From positions 1-28,821 of the forward strand of contig WOGZ01000388.1 in the NCBI GenBank assembly GCA_009733775.1: a stretch of DNA of 28,821 nt. Direction: 5' to 3'. This document shows, one piece after another, positions 1-11,619 of this stretch. Below the pieces are notes generated by a model. It saw only the letters and a list, made by a program, of their open reading frames with translations. It was not told where the DNA came from and ran no database searches. Both the position numbers and the translations under genes were made by a program. Source of the DNA: Alectoria sarmentosa. Lineage: Eukaryota; Ascomycota; Lecanoromycetes; Lecanorales; Parmeliaceae. Each line of letters opens with the position of its first letter. Position 1 is the stretch's first letter.

Positions 1-22
1 TATGCTCTCAAGATATATGATC

Positions 23-131
23 GCGATGTTTATGTCATAATTACGTGACTGCGATGCCCATGTCATGGTTACATAATTACATGGCTGCGATGTCCACATC
101 ATGGCTTTGCGTAATACATAATTACGTAATT
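23..131. repeat. 28-bp minisatellite in R, about 3 units
   Basis: Units begin with GCGATG at 23, 51 and 87, with a terminal GCGATG at 132. Unit lengths are 28, 36 and 45 bp, so the later units carry insertions. The typical unit reads GCGATG-CCCATG-CATGATTACATGACT. The matching array in the right R copy has six units. Confidence 0.8.
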
Positions 132-296
132 GCGATGATCATAAAATGTAGATATTTTATTAATATGACATTTCAACAAAAAACGCGCAAGAATTTTATC
201 GAAATTCGATGTTAAAAAATAATCGAAATAATGTTAAAAGAAATATGAAATATTGTTAAAATCATTTCAAAAAAATAATAACAATTTTTTTTTCTT

Positions 297-348
297 TCAA
301 CAATCTCATAACAATGATTCAATAATCCTTTAATAATTTATCAACAAA
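297..348. repeat. 11-bp-period TCAACAAT iteron array (left R copy)
   Basis: Copies or near copies of TCAACAAT start at 297, 308, 319, 330 and 341, an exact 11-bp spacing. The changes (for example TTAATAAT at 330) are mostly C to T, as expected from RIP. The same spacing and word occur in the right R copy and in the MITE inside element C. Confidence 0.7.
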
Positions 349-536
349 AGATCGAATCATTTGTTAATAATAATAATTTGTTGATAATAAATATTTGTTA
401 TATATAACAAACTTCAATTAGATTGATAATTAATTTACAATTTGAATATAATGTTCAGACGAAGATTAATTTAAGTATATTTTAACATAAAGTTAACAAA
501 TCATTTAATCGTATATAAGCGACGATAAGGTATTTA

Positions 537-3296
537 TATAACATAAAAGATAAAAGAACGATTTTTTAATAATCGTGCAAACATTAACGAGATTCTTCAA
601 TAAAATTTAAAATAAAAGAAAATTATTAAAAACGTTAAACGAATAACATTTTCACTCTTTTATTCAAAAATAAAGGAAAATAAACGAATATTCAAAATCA
701 TCGTTTTTTATTCATAGTGAACGTGAATTATAAACTATTTATGAATATATTAATATAAAAATTGATCGCGGCTTTAAAAAAGGTTATTGATTTATAACAA
801 TCGATCTTTTTATTTAAAAGGCTTATCGATGATAATATTAAAATTATTCAAAATTTGATGATTAAGCATAAAATCATCATAAAATTCGCGAAATGAAAAT
901 CAAGATTGACAATTATCTTTTTGAATCAAAAGAAAACATATAATAAAATTAATTATAAATTTCTCTTTATAATATTAATTAAATTTGAAATATTAAAAAA
1001 AAAAAAAAAAATTCGTTTTTTTTATCGAAACGTAAAGATCAAAATATTTATTAATAATTATTTTAAAAACATTTTATAAGTTCGATGTGATATACGTCAA
1101 AAAAATTCATTAAGTTATATTCTCTTTATAATCGTCATCGAAAATCTTACGCGTTATATAATCTTAAACTTAATTATATCGAAAATCAAAACGAAAACCG
1201 TGCAATTAAAAATAATCATATATGCGAATAATATGACGATTATTATTTAAACGCAAATCGAAACCGACACGTTGATAACGATTTTCAAAATCTATTACAA
1301 AATTACGAGCGTTAAGATCAATTAAACAAAATCATATATCTTGCATATTAAAAAAATAATTCGAATTCGATTTGAAAACGTCAAAAAAGTCTTTTCGAAT
1401 AACTTTTATAAACATTTAAATATTTCGATAAATATTATAATAGAGCATTAATTTGATATATTTTGAGCGAAAATATTAATAAAGATTATGACATCGATAA
1501 AAGCATAAACGCGATATCATTTATCAATAAAAAATAGAATCATAATTATCAACATCTTCATGATGTTTTTATTTAAATACGCTCTTCGTTTTTTGAAAAT
1601 ATCGATTAAAATTAAAAATGAATTGAATAAAAAGTATTATAAATTGATATGAGATAACAAAATTCGAAATATAATTCGAAATTTATATTATTATTATTTT
1701 ATAAATAAAAATGAAATTGAAAACATTGATTTGCACTTTATTATAAACGTTAACACGATAATCACAATTAATAAAATTATTAACGATCTTAAAACTATAT
1801 GAACTTAGCTTATCAAATATGTTTTTATAATATATATCAAATTTGAGAATGCAAGTTCGATATACGTTATAACAATAATTAATTTATGATTGTTACACTT
1901 TACACGTTAAATTAATCATATTTCAAAACCTTTATATTTATTATAATAAAATTAAAAGAAAATACGAGATAAAATGAAAATGATATATTTTTGTTTTTCG
2001 TCAACAACAACGAAGCTATTAATCACTCTCATATGATATTATATATGTTTAAAAAAAATCTAAATTTCGATAACATCAAAAAGTTCAATTTAACAATGTG
2101 AATGAATTTGTGAAAACGCGGCGCTCAAATGTTTAACGATATCTGAAACTTAATACGTTAACAACTTATAATCCCTTTTAATTTCATCGATTTCCCTTTA
2201 ATGTTTGTGATACAAAATGCGATATAACGATTAATTTCAAATTGTGTTTTTAAAATATAACATTTCATGTTTTCAAAACAAAAACACTTTTGATATTTCG
2301 AATAAAATCAAAAAAAAGAATATTTCATAAAAAATGTAAATTAATCGATCTTTTTCGAAAACATTAATTTTCGTTAAATTTATCGTTATTTATTTGATAA
2401 TAGATTTCGAGATATTAATTTTAATAAAAGAATTCAAAGATCAATATTCGTATTTTAAAATAAATTCGATAAATTATTTATTAAAGAAGAAAGAATATAA
2501 GCGACGATTCGAAACAAATTTGAGACTTCGAAAATTGAGAATTTATTGTGAAAATTTTTATATAAGAAAATACGCACGAAATCGAATTTTATTTAAATTT
2601 CGTATTTATAATAACGATGTTTTATATATAATATAAATTAATCTTCTTCGCATATTTAAATAAAATATATTATCTCAAAGATTATTTAAAAGAAATTTAA
2701 ATCGATTTGATTCTTTTTTTTCAAATTGTTTATATTCAAAATTCGAACAATTAATGAAATGATCGTCTTTATAATTCTTAATTCGAATTTAAAAGATATT
2801 TTCAAACGATAATGAAATATTCTTTATTAAATTATCATATTAATTTTATGAAAATATTATCTTTTTTATAATTTCGAGAAGTTGATCAAATATTAAAATC
2901 TTTTAATTGCTCGAAGTTATTATAAAATATTAATTTAAAAACATATTTTTATGAATCGTATTTTTTGCATTTATGAGAAATATCGAAATAAAGATTATAA
3001 TTTCGAGATTTTTAGAAAGTTATAAGGGGAGTTTCCTCAATCATTGAAAATTCGAAATTTTTTTATATGTTTTATTAATCACGGAGATGATATTTATAAA
3101 TGATGTGAAATACGTTATGAAACTCGACGACACGAATGATTTCAACAAAATGATTTAAAGCGATTTGAATGAAATTAATAATACGAATAAGGCAATTAAG
3201 CGTGTTTTAACATTTAAATAAATTTAATAATTTGATGTCTTTAGTTTTTTAAGTAAATGAGGCGGTTTTTATTATTTGATAAATCGATTAGATTTT
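537..3296. other. AT-rich block with no recognisable gene
   Basis: About 2.76 kb between the left R copy and element A. It is extremely A+T-rich with scattered CpG, and stops are dense in all frames. The longest ATG frame (2394-2636, plus, 80 residues, rich in Ile, Lys, Arg and Tyr) has no motif I recognise and no homologue elsewhere in the window. A run of 15 or more A residues lies near 1000. I looked for copia RT/RNase H and gypsy motifs on both strands and found nothing convincing. It may be an older RIP-degraded element that hosted the later insertions, but that is inference. Confidence 0.6.
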
Positions 3297-3421
3297 TGTG
3301 AAAATATGATATAGAACACTTAATTGTATTACTTTAAAAGTGTTACGAAAAAAGATGTGATTTATGTTATGAGCGCATACGCTCATATTATATAATCTAT
3401 CACATAACTTGAATTTCGACA
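3297..3421 (-). repeat. 3' LTR of element A
   Basis: This 125-bp LTR pairs with 10361-10485. On the plus strand it runs from TGTGAAAATATGATATAGAA to GAATTTCGACA. Compared with the other LTRs, the two CACGTG hexamers are lost and read TATATA and CACATA, which is the expected effect of transitions. Confidence 0.92.
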
Positions 3422-4594
3422 TTTTTTTTCGCACGCATATTTTCAAAAAAATCGAACGTCAAATAAATAAAATGAATCGAGCGTCGAATAATTATCATGA
3501 ATTTAACGTCGAGTAATTAATATGAAAACACCTTTATGCATCTCTTTTATTCTTTATACGTTTTATAAAAATTCGAATTTCAAATATAAAATTCGAAACT
3601 CGCGATATTCAAAATCGAATAAAAATAATGAAAATTCGAAAAAGGAAATAATCATTTCTTTTCATAAATCACTCTTATTTTATAAATTATTTTTATTTTT
3701 TATGCATTATTCTCTTCTCTTTATAAACATTCGAATTTCAAAAACGAGATTCGAAACTCGCGATATTCAAATTCGAATAAAAAAAATGAAAATCGAAAAT
3801 CTGAAAACGATTATATTCTTTTGAACATATTCGTTACGATATTACATAAAAAAAAAATTCATTTTTTAACGAAAAATCGTTTTTTGATAAATTTATTTTT
3901 AGTTCATCTGATGCATATCAAAAATCGACCGACATATAATCGATAAATATATATGAAAGTTTATTTTTCGATTGAATGAAATATTTCGAATTGTATATGC
4001 ATATGCATATATGCATACGATCGATTATAAGATTTATAAAAATCGTTGCAAAATATTAATGCTTGATAATAATGATTAATAATGTATATACGAATAATAT
4101 ATAACGACGATATTCATAATAATGATAATGACAATAACGTTTAAAAATATAAATATAATGATTTTAAAAACATGAATATAATAATCTTAAAAGCATAAAT
4201 ATGATAATTTCAAAAAACATGAATATAATAATCTTATGAAAATATTTAAAGCGTTTAACGAAAAAACGGCGATAACGACCTTTTAAATGACGGCGTTGAT
4301 TTCAAATTTAAATCGAATATAAAGATAAGTCTTTCGAAAAGAGGCTCGCAAAGATTATCATTATAATTACGATAACGATAAATCAATTTCTGATATGATG
4401 ATGATATAACGAAGTTTTAACACGTTAAAATTAATATTAAGATTTTATAAATAATTTCGATCTCGATCGATTATTCAATCGATTATTCGAGATGTGAAAA
4501 TTAATAAAATCGTTTTTTTAAAATTAAGAATATTGAATAATAATAACGATTTAAACGTCTTAAACGTTTCAAACGTTTTTCTTAAAATAACGAT
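3422..4594 (-). other. 3' non-coding tail of element A
   Basis: This roughly 1.2-kb stretch lies between the end of the pol frame and the 3' LTR, which is long for a copia element. It is conserved in C (19914 to about 20990) and, inverted, in D (15454-16470). The T-run next to the LTR (3422-3429) is the complement of the degraded polypurine tract. It contains two or three roughly 24-bp repeats around AACGTCGAATAATTAAT (3454-3522). It also has a roughly 75-bp direct duplication (about 3564-3650 and 3728-3800), a TGCATATGCATATATGCATA segment near 3998-4017 and a 23-bp tandem array (4141-4233). The 100-residue plus frame at 3522-3824 lies across the duplication and is a chance frame. Confidence 0.75.
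4141..4233. repeat. 23-bp tandem array in the element A tail
   Basis: Four units occupy 4141-4163, 4164-4186, 4187-4209 and 4210-4233 (the last is 24 bp). The unit is close to TTAAAAACATGAATATAATC. Element C has the same array at 20635-20725; fragment D lacks it. Confidence 0.85.
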
Positions 4595-7436
4595 TTAAAT
4601 AATTTTAAATAAATAATATGAGATTATATTCATTTTAAAAACATCGCGAAACATAATAAATTTATCGAAATATAAGACTTTAATAAAGTTATCAATCATT
4701 TATTTGTTAATAAAAATATATTAAACATTTATAAAATCATCATTAACTTTTTCGCGCATAAAATGATAAACGATATTAATGTGTTTAATGTGAATATGAA
4801 ATTAAACGTTTTTTATAAAAACGATTACGTTTTGATTATTCTCAAAGATTATAATAATCTTAAAATTTAAATCGTCAAATCGCAAAAATTAATTAAAAAG
4901 ATTTTTTAATCAAATAACTTTTTTAATAATTTGCGTTTAATCGATATATTTTATTTCATAAATGAATAATGTTATAATAATTTAACGTTTATTTAATCAA
5001 TTAATAACGTTATTATTCAAATTAAATAAATAATCGAAAATGAACTTTCGAATTAAATTCTCAATTCAATCAAAATCAATATAATTGAATAAATTTTTTA
5101 AAAAACTTTTATATATGAATTCGTAATATATCGTGTTTTTAAAATATCAAAAAATTCGAATAATCGCATTTTAATACGTTAAAATAAAATTAATTGAATA
5201 TTGATTAATCAAAAAAACAATATAAACGATATCGAGATAAATTTTAAACATAATATACATAAAAAAGCTTATAACGAATTAATATTTTTCACGAAATTTA
5301 TTAAAAATCACATAATCTTTTTTAATAAGCGTTAATCTGCGATTAATTTCGAATAATATATTAATAAAAATGAAATTTTAATATTTGAAATAATTGAAAA
5401 AACGTGTGATATACGTTTTTTATTTCAAATAAATAATGTTATTATGATGATTTCTTTTGATAATCATATTCAAATAAAAAGTGTATAATCTCAAATCTAA
5501 TATGTGAAATTTGACGTTTAAGACATTTTTGATTCATTTGATAATAACTTTATTGCGATTTATAATCAAAATATCATTAACATAAAACGTTATAATGATT
5601 TTTTTTTTGAAATTTATAAACACATTATCGTTCGATTCGATAAAATTAAAATCGAATTTCTTTATATAAATCGAGAAATGTTGATATCAAATCTTAAAAA
5701 ATTGCTTTAAATTATAAAAAGTCTTATTCAATTTGCAAATCTTGATATTATTTTTGTTAAAATCGTTAAATTATTATATATAAATGTTTTTTTGAACATC
5801 GTTATAAAGAAAGGCGATTTTGATATTTATTTATTTTATATTTTAATTCATAATCATCGCAAACGCAAAAATCGTTTTATAATTTATAAACTTTATTATT
5901 AACGCGAAAATATCATAATAATCATGATTCTTTTATTATTCGAATTTTTAAATAATTCAACGTGTTTTATAACGAATGATTTCTCTTTTGAAATCTCGCT
6001 TTATGATATAAATTCAACGATTTTGAAAAATATAAACTTTTAAAAACGTTTAAATAAAACATCAAATATTATTATTTATGAAGAATTTATATTCATTTCG
6101 CATGTTAATTTTTCAATTCATATAAAATAAATTATTAAAAATCGTTTATTCGTAAATTATAAGCTCGAAAATGTTAAATTTATTAATATAATTCGCAAAA
6201 AAAACAAAAAAAACGAAAATTTCCGTTAAAGAATTAAATAATAAATTATAAAGATTCAAAATAATGAGATCTTTATAATTATTAAATAATTTTTAAATAA
6301 TTTTATATTCAAAATGTTTTCGCATAATTTTCATTTTAATAAATTTTAAAAATATCGACGAAGACGAAACGATAATAAACTTAATAATTAATATAATAAA
6401 TTTAATAAATGTCATAAATACACGCATTATAATAACGATAAAATAAGATTTTTAAAAACGATTAACGATTAACGATGAAATATTCGTTGACGACAATCGA
6501 TTTGACGATTTAATTAAAATCATAAATTTAACGTTTGATAATATAATGATACGTTGTATATTCAATATCTTTTTTATAACGAATATTAACATAAAAAAAT
6601 ATTAATGTTTATTTAAAAATTCGTGAATTTTAATCTTCTTTTCGAAATTCATAAAATATAAACGTTTTTCGACGAAATGCATATCGTTAACACGAATAAT
6701 CTTTTTTTTAATTAAATTATAAAAATGAAAAATGAATTCGTTTTCGTAATTTAACAGAATACATTTTTTATTTTATTTATAATTTTTTTTAAACCCGTTT
6801 TAAAACGTAAACGATAAAATTTATAATTCGCAAATGAAAAAAAATAAATTTACGATAATAAAAGATTTCGAAAAATATAATAATGATTTTAATGTTAAAA
6901 AAACGTATCGTCAAATAATTAATTATAATCATTAATTCAAATTAAAAAAATTTATTAAAATTAAATTTAATAAAATTAAATAAATCTTATTTATTAAAAT
7001 TTGATTAAATCGCTTGACGATTTCATTTATTTCAAAATTATTTATAATAATGAATTTTTATTTAATGTTCATTTGAATGAAACATTTTAAAAAGATTTTA
7101 TTAATATATTCGTTTTCATTATCGAGACGAATACGATTAATTCGATAATTATAAAATTTTAAATAAATTTTAAAGCGCAAAAATATAATGAAAATCTCAC
7201 TTTTATAACGAATATAATAAATTTCAAAATAATAAATAAAATCGTTTTTAAAGATTATAAAATATTTATAATCGTTAAAATCAATAAAAATCAAAAATTT
7301 AATAAAATCGTTATAAATAAATTCGTTTAATAAAATATCGAACGTTATAAACGAATTATGAGAAATAATCTTTTAATAACTTATTATATAACATTCGCAA
7401 ATATATTTCTCGATAATGTTTTTAAAAAAATTCACA
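4595..7436 (-). pseudogene. Pol remnant of element A (integrase, RT, RNase H)
   Basis: Minus-strand copia polyprotein. The integrase core lies in an open frame at 7294-7058. It has the FIDxxDYKYF segment aligning with the family's FIDDYSRxxW, then FLRFK and RIRLDNENEYIN, so the second catalytic Asp (residue 58 of this frame) survives. The RT palm is readable at 5848-5702 as INIKIAFLYNDVQKNIYI and further on KICKLNKTFYNLKQ. The first catalytic Asp of the family's MDxKxAFL is Asn here. The YVDD box at 5584-5573 reads YVND. The RNase H tail (4783-4595) reads HINIVYHFMREKV, then after a TAA a FIKV...DKF segment, in one frame ending with TAA. Internal stops are nearly all TAA at expected Gln positions. 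The polyprotein would have acted in cytoplasmic particles, copying RNA and inserting DNA; this copy is dead. Confidence 0.88.
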
Positions 7437-8324
7437 TTTATAACGATATTAAAAAGTTTATTAAAATTTTATTAATTTAAATAATTTATATGAATATATT
7501 ATAATTAATGAATCGAATTCGAAAAAACGTTATAAACGATCAAAACATTATTATCTTCTCATAAATTCAAAAAAAAACAAATCATGATTTCGCGTATCGA
7601 TTAACGTTATATTATCTTAAATTAAAATATAATCTTTTTTATAAAAAACGACTTTAATATTAACATTTAAAAATCTTTTAATTGATAAAAAATTGACGTT
7701 TATATTAAGCATATATAAGACATTGAAAATTATTAAAATAACGCGTTTATTATTAACATTGCAATTAAGATTAATAATATCATAAACAAAAAATTAAATT
7801 TTAACGCCTTTAATGTCTTTAATAAATCGAAATCAAATCTTAATATAAATAATAAATATCGAATAATCAACAAAAAAATAACGAATGCAATTAAAATTTA
7901 TTATAATTCAAATATCGAGATTTATAAATTTAACGAACGATAAACTTTTATTTAAATCGAAATTCGTTATCAATTTGATAAAATCTTCATTCTCGTTTTG
8001 ATTCGTTTAATTAATTATACTCAAAATGTTAAAATCTTTTAAAATGATATTCGAATGATTTGATCATTCAATTGGTTTAAAAATGTTATATAAATATAAA
8101 AATAATCATTCTTTTTTGAAATATACGTCATATTAACATTAAGATAATCATTTTTTTTGAAACAAAAACGTTAAATAATGCTTTTTTAATGCGTTTGCAT
8201 TTGACATTTAAAACATTAATGCTCATATAAATAATATCGATTTACATCTTTTTTTCTTTTTTTATTTATTTATAAACCTTTCAAATTTCAAATAAAGGAA
8301 CTTAATTCAACATTTAATAAAAAA

Positions 8325-8807
8325 ATGTTTAAATTTGCGATCAACGATCTTATAAAAAACATAAATTTCGCGATTAATGAAATTAAAGTCGTCGAAATCG
8401 CCGTTAACAAATTATTTGTCTTTATTATTGTCATTGCGATGAGCGAATATAACGATATCATCATTTTTAATTATGAGCATACGACGCTCTTCGTTCATTA
8501 TATCATAAATAATTAAATCGAATTTGATTATATTCGAATCATAAAGCACATAAATTTAAATATAAATTATCACAAAAATATTATAAATTTCGTCGAGTTT
8601 TATAAGAAAAAATTAAATGAAATAAGATTTCGATAATGATAATAAATCGTTTAAATTAACGATTTCGACATTGATTTTACGAAAATCCTTTTCATATTAA
8701 TGAACGTTTTTTTTGAAATTAATGTTAATATCATGCAATTGACGCATAAATTCGATATAAAGTTTAAAATTTGTAAATTTATAATAAACATCGATAACGT
8801 TCAACAT
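8325..8807 (-). pseudogene. Gag remnant of element A
   Basis: A single minus-strand frame of 161 codons is interrupted only by a few TAA codons at likely Gln sites. It reads MLNVIDVYYKF, then YIEFMRQLHDINI, YEKDFRKINVEI and LSKSYFI. Next come LDEIYNIF, MNEERRMLIIKNDDI and a tail YVFYKIVDRKFKH. The layout fits a copia Gag: helical capsid, then a CX2CX4HX4C zinc knuckle in which Cys codons have become Tyr or Phe and the His position is Arg. Copies in B and C align with it. The true start lies upstream and was not fixed. Plus-strand ATG frames over the same bases (8325-8516 and 8700-8909) are shadows. No protease motif could be placed between this and integrase. Confidence 0.72.
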
Positions 8808-10348
8808 AATTTGAGGATTTTTATTATATTTTTTGATAAATTAACGATTAACATAATTAAAACGTTAACGAATAATCACGCAAATTTTAAATTTGATGAT
8901 ATTAATTAAAAATTGAAAATTGTTTAACATTAATCAATCGTTAATATTTTCGTTTTATTTAATGTATTTGATAATAAATTTCAAAATTATTATTCATAAA
9001 AACATTTTTAATAACATCTTAAACGTTAAATTCAATTATTAATATCGAAAAAAATAAATGAAAAAATATAAAAAATTGATAATGATAATAAAAATAACAA
9101 AAATGAGACTTTTATTACGATTGAAAAAGAATCAAAAATGTTAATTTGAAAATTATCGTTTTAAAAAGACGTCGAAATAAACGAATTTGATAATAATTCA
9201 AAAAACGATTCGAACGTTTCAAAAAAAATTAATAAAAAAAATCGTTTATCTTTAACGCGTAAATTAAAGATTTCGATATCGTTTAAGACGTTAAATAACT
9301 TTTCATTGATTTCAAAATCGTTATCGCACAACGATAATATGAAAAAAATGAAAAAAATGTTTTATTAATTTTCGTCAAAGTCGTTTAAATTCTTATTAAT
9401 ATTAATTAATTATTATTATTATGTTTTAAGATTTTATAATAATAATGAAAAGTGTTTATATAAAAATTAACGATAAATTTAAACGATAATATTACAATAA
9501 AATGATATTAATAATACAAAAAATTTGATTTTGAATTTGATAATAAAAATTGAATTCGATTAAAATTATATTGAATATAATTACAAACGTGTAAATCTTT
9601 TTAAAAAAAAAATTTTTTTTTTTATATTATTCAATTAAAAATTCGAATTTAAAATATTCATTTCGACGATTATCATCATAAAATTAAAATTAATCAAATT
9701 TCATAATTATAATAATAAAATATTATTAATAATAAATGAAAAATTCGATAATAAAATCTCAATTTTTTTTTTCAAAAGATTTTTTAAAATCAAAACGTCA
9801 ACTTTGACACATAAAGTTTATTATTTTTAATTTCAAATAAACTTTTAAACGCCTAAATGATAATAAAATCAATTTTAAATTATTTCATATGATGATCAAA
9901 TTAATAATGATGTTGACATTCAATCATTCAATTTGTTTTATTGATTCGATATATCGTTAAAAATATAAATCATTAATTTAATGAAATGTTATAAAAATAA
10001 AAACGCATTTTTTTTTATTTAATGTGTTTCACACAAAAAAATTGATAATATTATAAAAATTTTATCATAATTCGATCGCATAATCGCAAATCGCATATGA
10101 TATCGATTAAAAACGAATAATTTTGACTCGTCGAAAACTGAAAATTTTTCAAACTTCGAATTTCGAATCATAATCGTTTAAATTAAAGATCATTTTACAA
10201 ATGAAAATTGTTTATTTTAAAAAAATTAATTGAATGAAAATCTTTATAATTGATTATTTCATTATAATGAATATGAAATGTTTGAAAACAATTATAATCA
10301 TAATGATGAATAAATAAATCATATTTATAATGATCGCCGGGCAAGTTC

Positions 10349-10360
10349 GAGCTCATAATT
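10349..10360 (-). promoter_or_regulatory. Primer-binding site of element A (half tRNA-iMet type)
   Basis: Directly inside the 5' LTR the plus strand reads GAGCTCATAATT. This resembles the anticodon arm of initiator tRNA-Met (GGGCTCATAACC, with anticodon CAT) after RIP changes. Copia-type elements are known to prime from a tRNA-iMet half cut in the anticodon loop. B and C have the same site. Confidence 0.8.
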
Positions 10361-10485
10361 TGTGAAAATATGATATAAAACACTTAATTGTATTATTTTA
10401 AGAGTGCTACGAAGAAAAGTGCGATCTATGTTACGAGCGCATGCGCCCATGTCACGTGACCTATCACGTGACCTGAATTTCGACA
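10361..10485 (-). repeat. 5' LTR of element A
   Basis: This 125-bp LTR is the least RIP-altered in the window together with the right LTR of C. It holds two CACGTG hexamers (10453-10458 and 10465-10470) and a perfect palindrome GCGCATGCGC (10437-10446), likely part of the retrotransposon promoter. The minus-strand 72-residue frame at 10426-10644 runs through the LTR and is not a gene. Confidence 0.93.
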
Positions 10486-10617
10486 GTTTCGCCTTTTCAA
10501 AATAGGGCTTAATGCATAATTATTTCGAAAAACAACGGGGCGAAACGACTTATAAATTCGATTTTTTGTAGATTTCGCTAATGGAATACCTTCGTCCAAA
10601 AAGAACTTACATAATCT
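10486..10617. other. GC-richer spacer between elements A and B
   Basis: These 132 bp match neither A nor C where B would be expected to continue. They are visibly richer in G+C than the flanks, with words such as AACAACGGGGCGAAACGAC and GGAATACCTTCGTCC. On the minus strand a short frame contains FLDEGIPLAKSTKN, which I cannot assign. The spacer may be a remnant of the sequence that A inserted into, or filler at the breakpoint that removed the 3' end of B. Confidence 0.5.
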
Positions 10618-11256
10618 TAATAAAATAAATAACTTACAAATCAATTAACGATTAATGATGAAATATTCGCTAACGACAATCGATTTAACGATTTAATCGA
10701 AATTACAAGTTTAACGTTTAATAATATAATAATATATTGCTTATTCAATGTCTCTCTCATAACGAATATTAATATAAAAAAACGTTAATGTTTATTTAAA
10801 GGTTTATGAGTCTCAATTTTTTTTTCGAAATTTATAAAATGTGAACGCTTTTCGACGAAATGCATATCATTAATGCGAATAATTTTTTTTGAATTAAATT
10901 ATAAAGACGAGAAATGAATTCGTTTTTATAATTTAAAAAACTATATTTCTCGTTTTTATTTATAAGCTTTTTTTGAATACGTTTTAAAACGTAAACGATG
11001 AAACTAATAATACGCAAATGAAAAAAAATAAACTTACGATAATAAAAATTTCGAAAAATATAACGATGATTTTAATGTTAAAAAAACGCATCGTCAAATA
11101 ATTAATTATGATCATTATTTCAAATCAAAAAGATTTATTAAAATTAAAATTTAATAAAATTAAATGCATTTTGTTTATCAAAATTTGATCAAATCATTTA
11201 ACGATTTTATTCATTTCGAAATTATTTATGATAATGAATTTTTATTTAATATTTAT

Positions 11257-11619
11257 TTAAACGAAACATTTCAAAAAGGCTTTATTAATGTATTTGTTTT
11301 CATTATTAAAACAAATACGATAAATTCGATAATCGCGAGATTTTAAATAAATTTTAAAACGCAAAAACATAATGAAAGTTTCATTTTTATAATAAATACA
11401 ATAAATTTTAAAATAATAAATGAAATCGTTTTTAAACATTATAAAATATTTATAATCGTTGAAATTAATAAAAATTAAAGATTCAATAAAATCGTTATAA
11501 ACAAATTCGTTCGATAAAATATCGAAAATTATAAAATTATTATAAAAAATAATTTTTTGATAATTCATTATATAACATTCGCAAATATATTTCTCAATAA
11601 TATTTTTAAAGAAATTCAC
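11257..11619 (-). pseudogene. Integrase remnant of element B
   Basis: A continuous minus-strand frame of 120 residues covers the pre-integrase zinc-binding end and the integrase core. CECYIMNYQK (residues 13-22) corresponds to the Cys-rich GAG-pre-integrase motif, with one Cys apparently changed to Tyr. FDIL (32-35) matches the family's conserved HxDL and keeps the first catalytic Asp (33). FINFNDYKYF (50-59) matches FIDDYSRY. At residues 101-110 the motif RICFNNENKY carries Asn105 where the second catalytic Asp is expected, a GAT to AAT type change. The frame is open only because no stop was created here; the rest of pol downstream is deleted. Confidence 0.85.

Larger units (their letters stand above)
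1..536. repeat. Dispersed repeat R, left copy (cut by window edge)
   Basis: This stretch is repeated in the same orientation at 17880-18508. Shared landmarks in the same order are AAGATATATGATCGCGATGT near the start, GCGATGATCATAAAAT after the minisatellite, GTTAAAAGAAATATGAAATA in the middle, and AATCGTATATAAGCGACGAT near the end. Homology stops shortly after that last word. Base 1 already aligns, so the copy probably continues outside the window. It contains a 28-bp minisatellite (23-131) and an 11-bp iteron array (297-348). No coding potential is visible. It could be one LTR of a larger retroelement spanning to the right copy, a solo LTR, or a non-autonomous DNA element. No PBS was recognised beside it, so the class is unresolved. 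Confidence 0.85.
3297..10485 (-). mobile_element. Copia element A, full-length, RIP-inactivated Ty1/copia retrotransposon
   Basis: This 7.19-kb element has 125-bp LTRs at both ends (3297-3421 and 10361-10485), each with TGT...ACA termini. Read on the minus strand, its order is 5' LTR, tRNA-Met-type PBS, gag, integrase, RT, RNase H, 3' non-coding tail and 3' LTR. Integrase before RT defines Ty1/copia. The 5 bases outside the ends are ATTTT (3292-3296) and GTTTC (10486-10490). These match as a target-site duplication if the left copy has had one C to T and one G to A change. Compared with copies B and C the differences are overwhelmingly transitions, and the frames are broken by TAA. It cannot encode active proteins. 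Confidence 0.9.

Noticed and set aside
2394..2636. 80-residue plus frame rich in Arg and Lys, considered as a possible transposase remnant
   Set aside because: No catalytic motif or homologous copy could be recognised.
2990..3296. Possible 5' half of D's RT left of A (a GDDIY motif near 3085)
   Set aside because: The neighbouring residues do not follow the copia RT order seen in A and C, and A's target-site duplication does not require D to lie here.
3522..3824. 100-residue plus-strand frame
   Set aside because: It spans the direct duplication in the non-coding tail of A, is antisense to the element and is interrupted in the homologous region of C.
8040..8110. Possible retroviral-type protease active site (DSGA) between Gag and integrase
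   Set aside because: No frame in A, B or C gives a consistent Asp-Ser/Thr-Gly triad, so I did not call a protease.
8325..8516. Plus-strand ATG frame conserved with 24890-25192, about 60 residues of similar sequence
   Set aside because: The opposite strand reads as Gag with a zinc-knuckle-like tail across the same bases and over a longer span. The plus frame is broken in B. Similarity follows from the shared element, not from a plus-strand gene.
10426..10644. 72-residue minus frame with unusually ordinary composition
   Set aside because: It begins in the GC-richer spacer and runs into the LTR. The composition reflects less RIP, and no family motif is visible. I keep the spacer itself as a finding.
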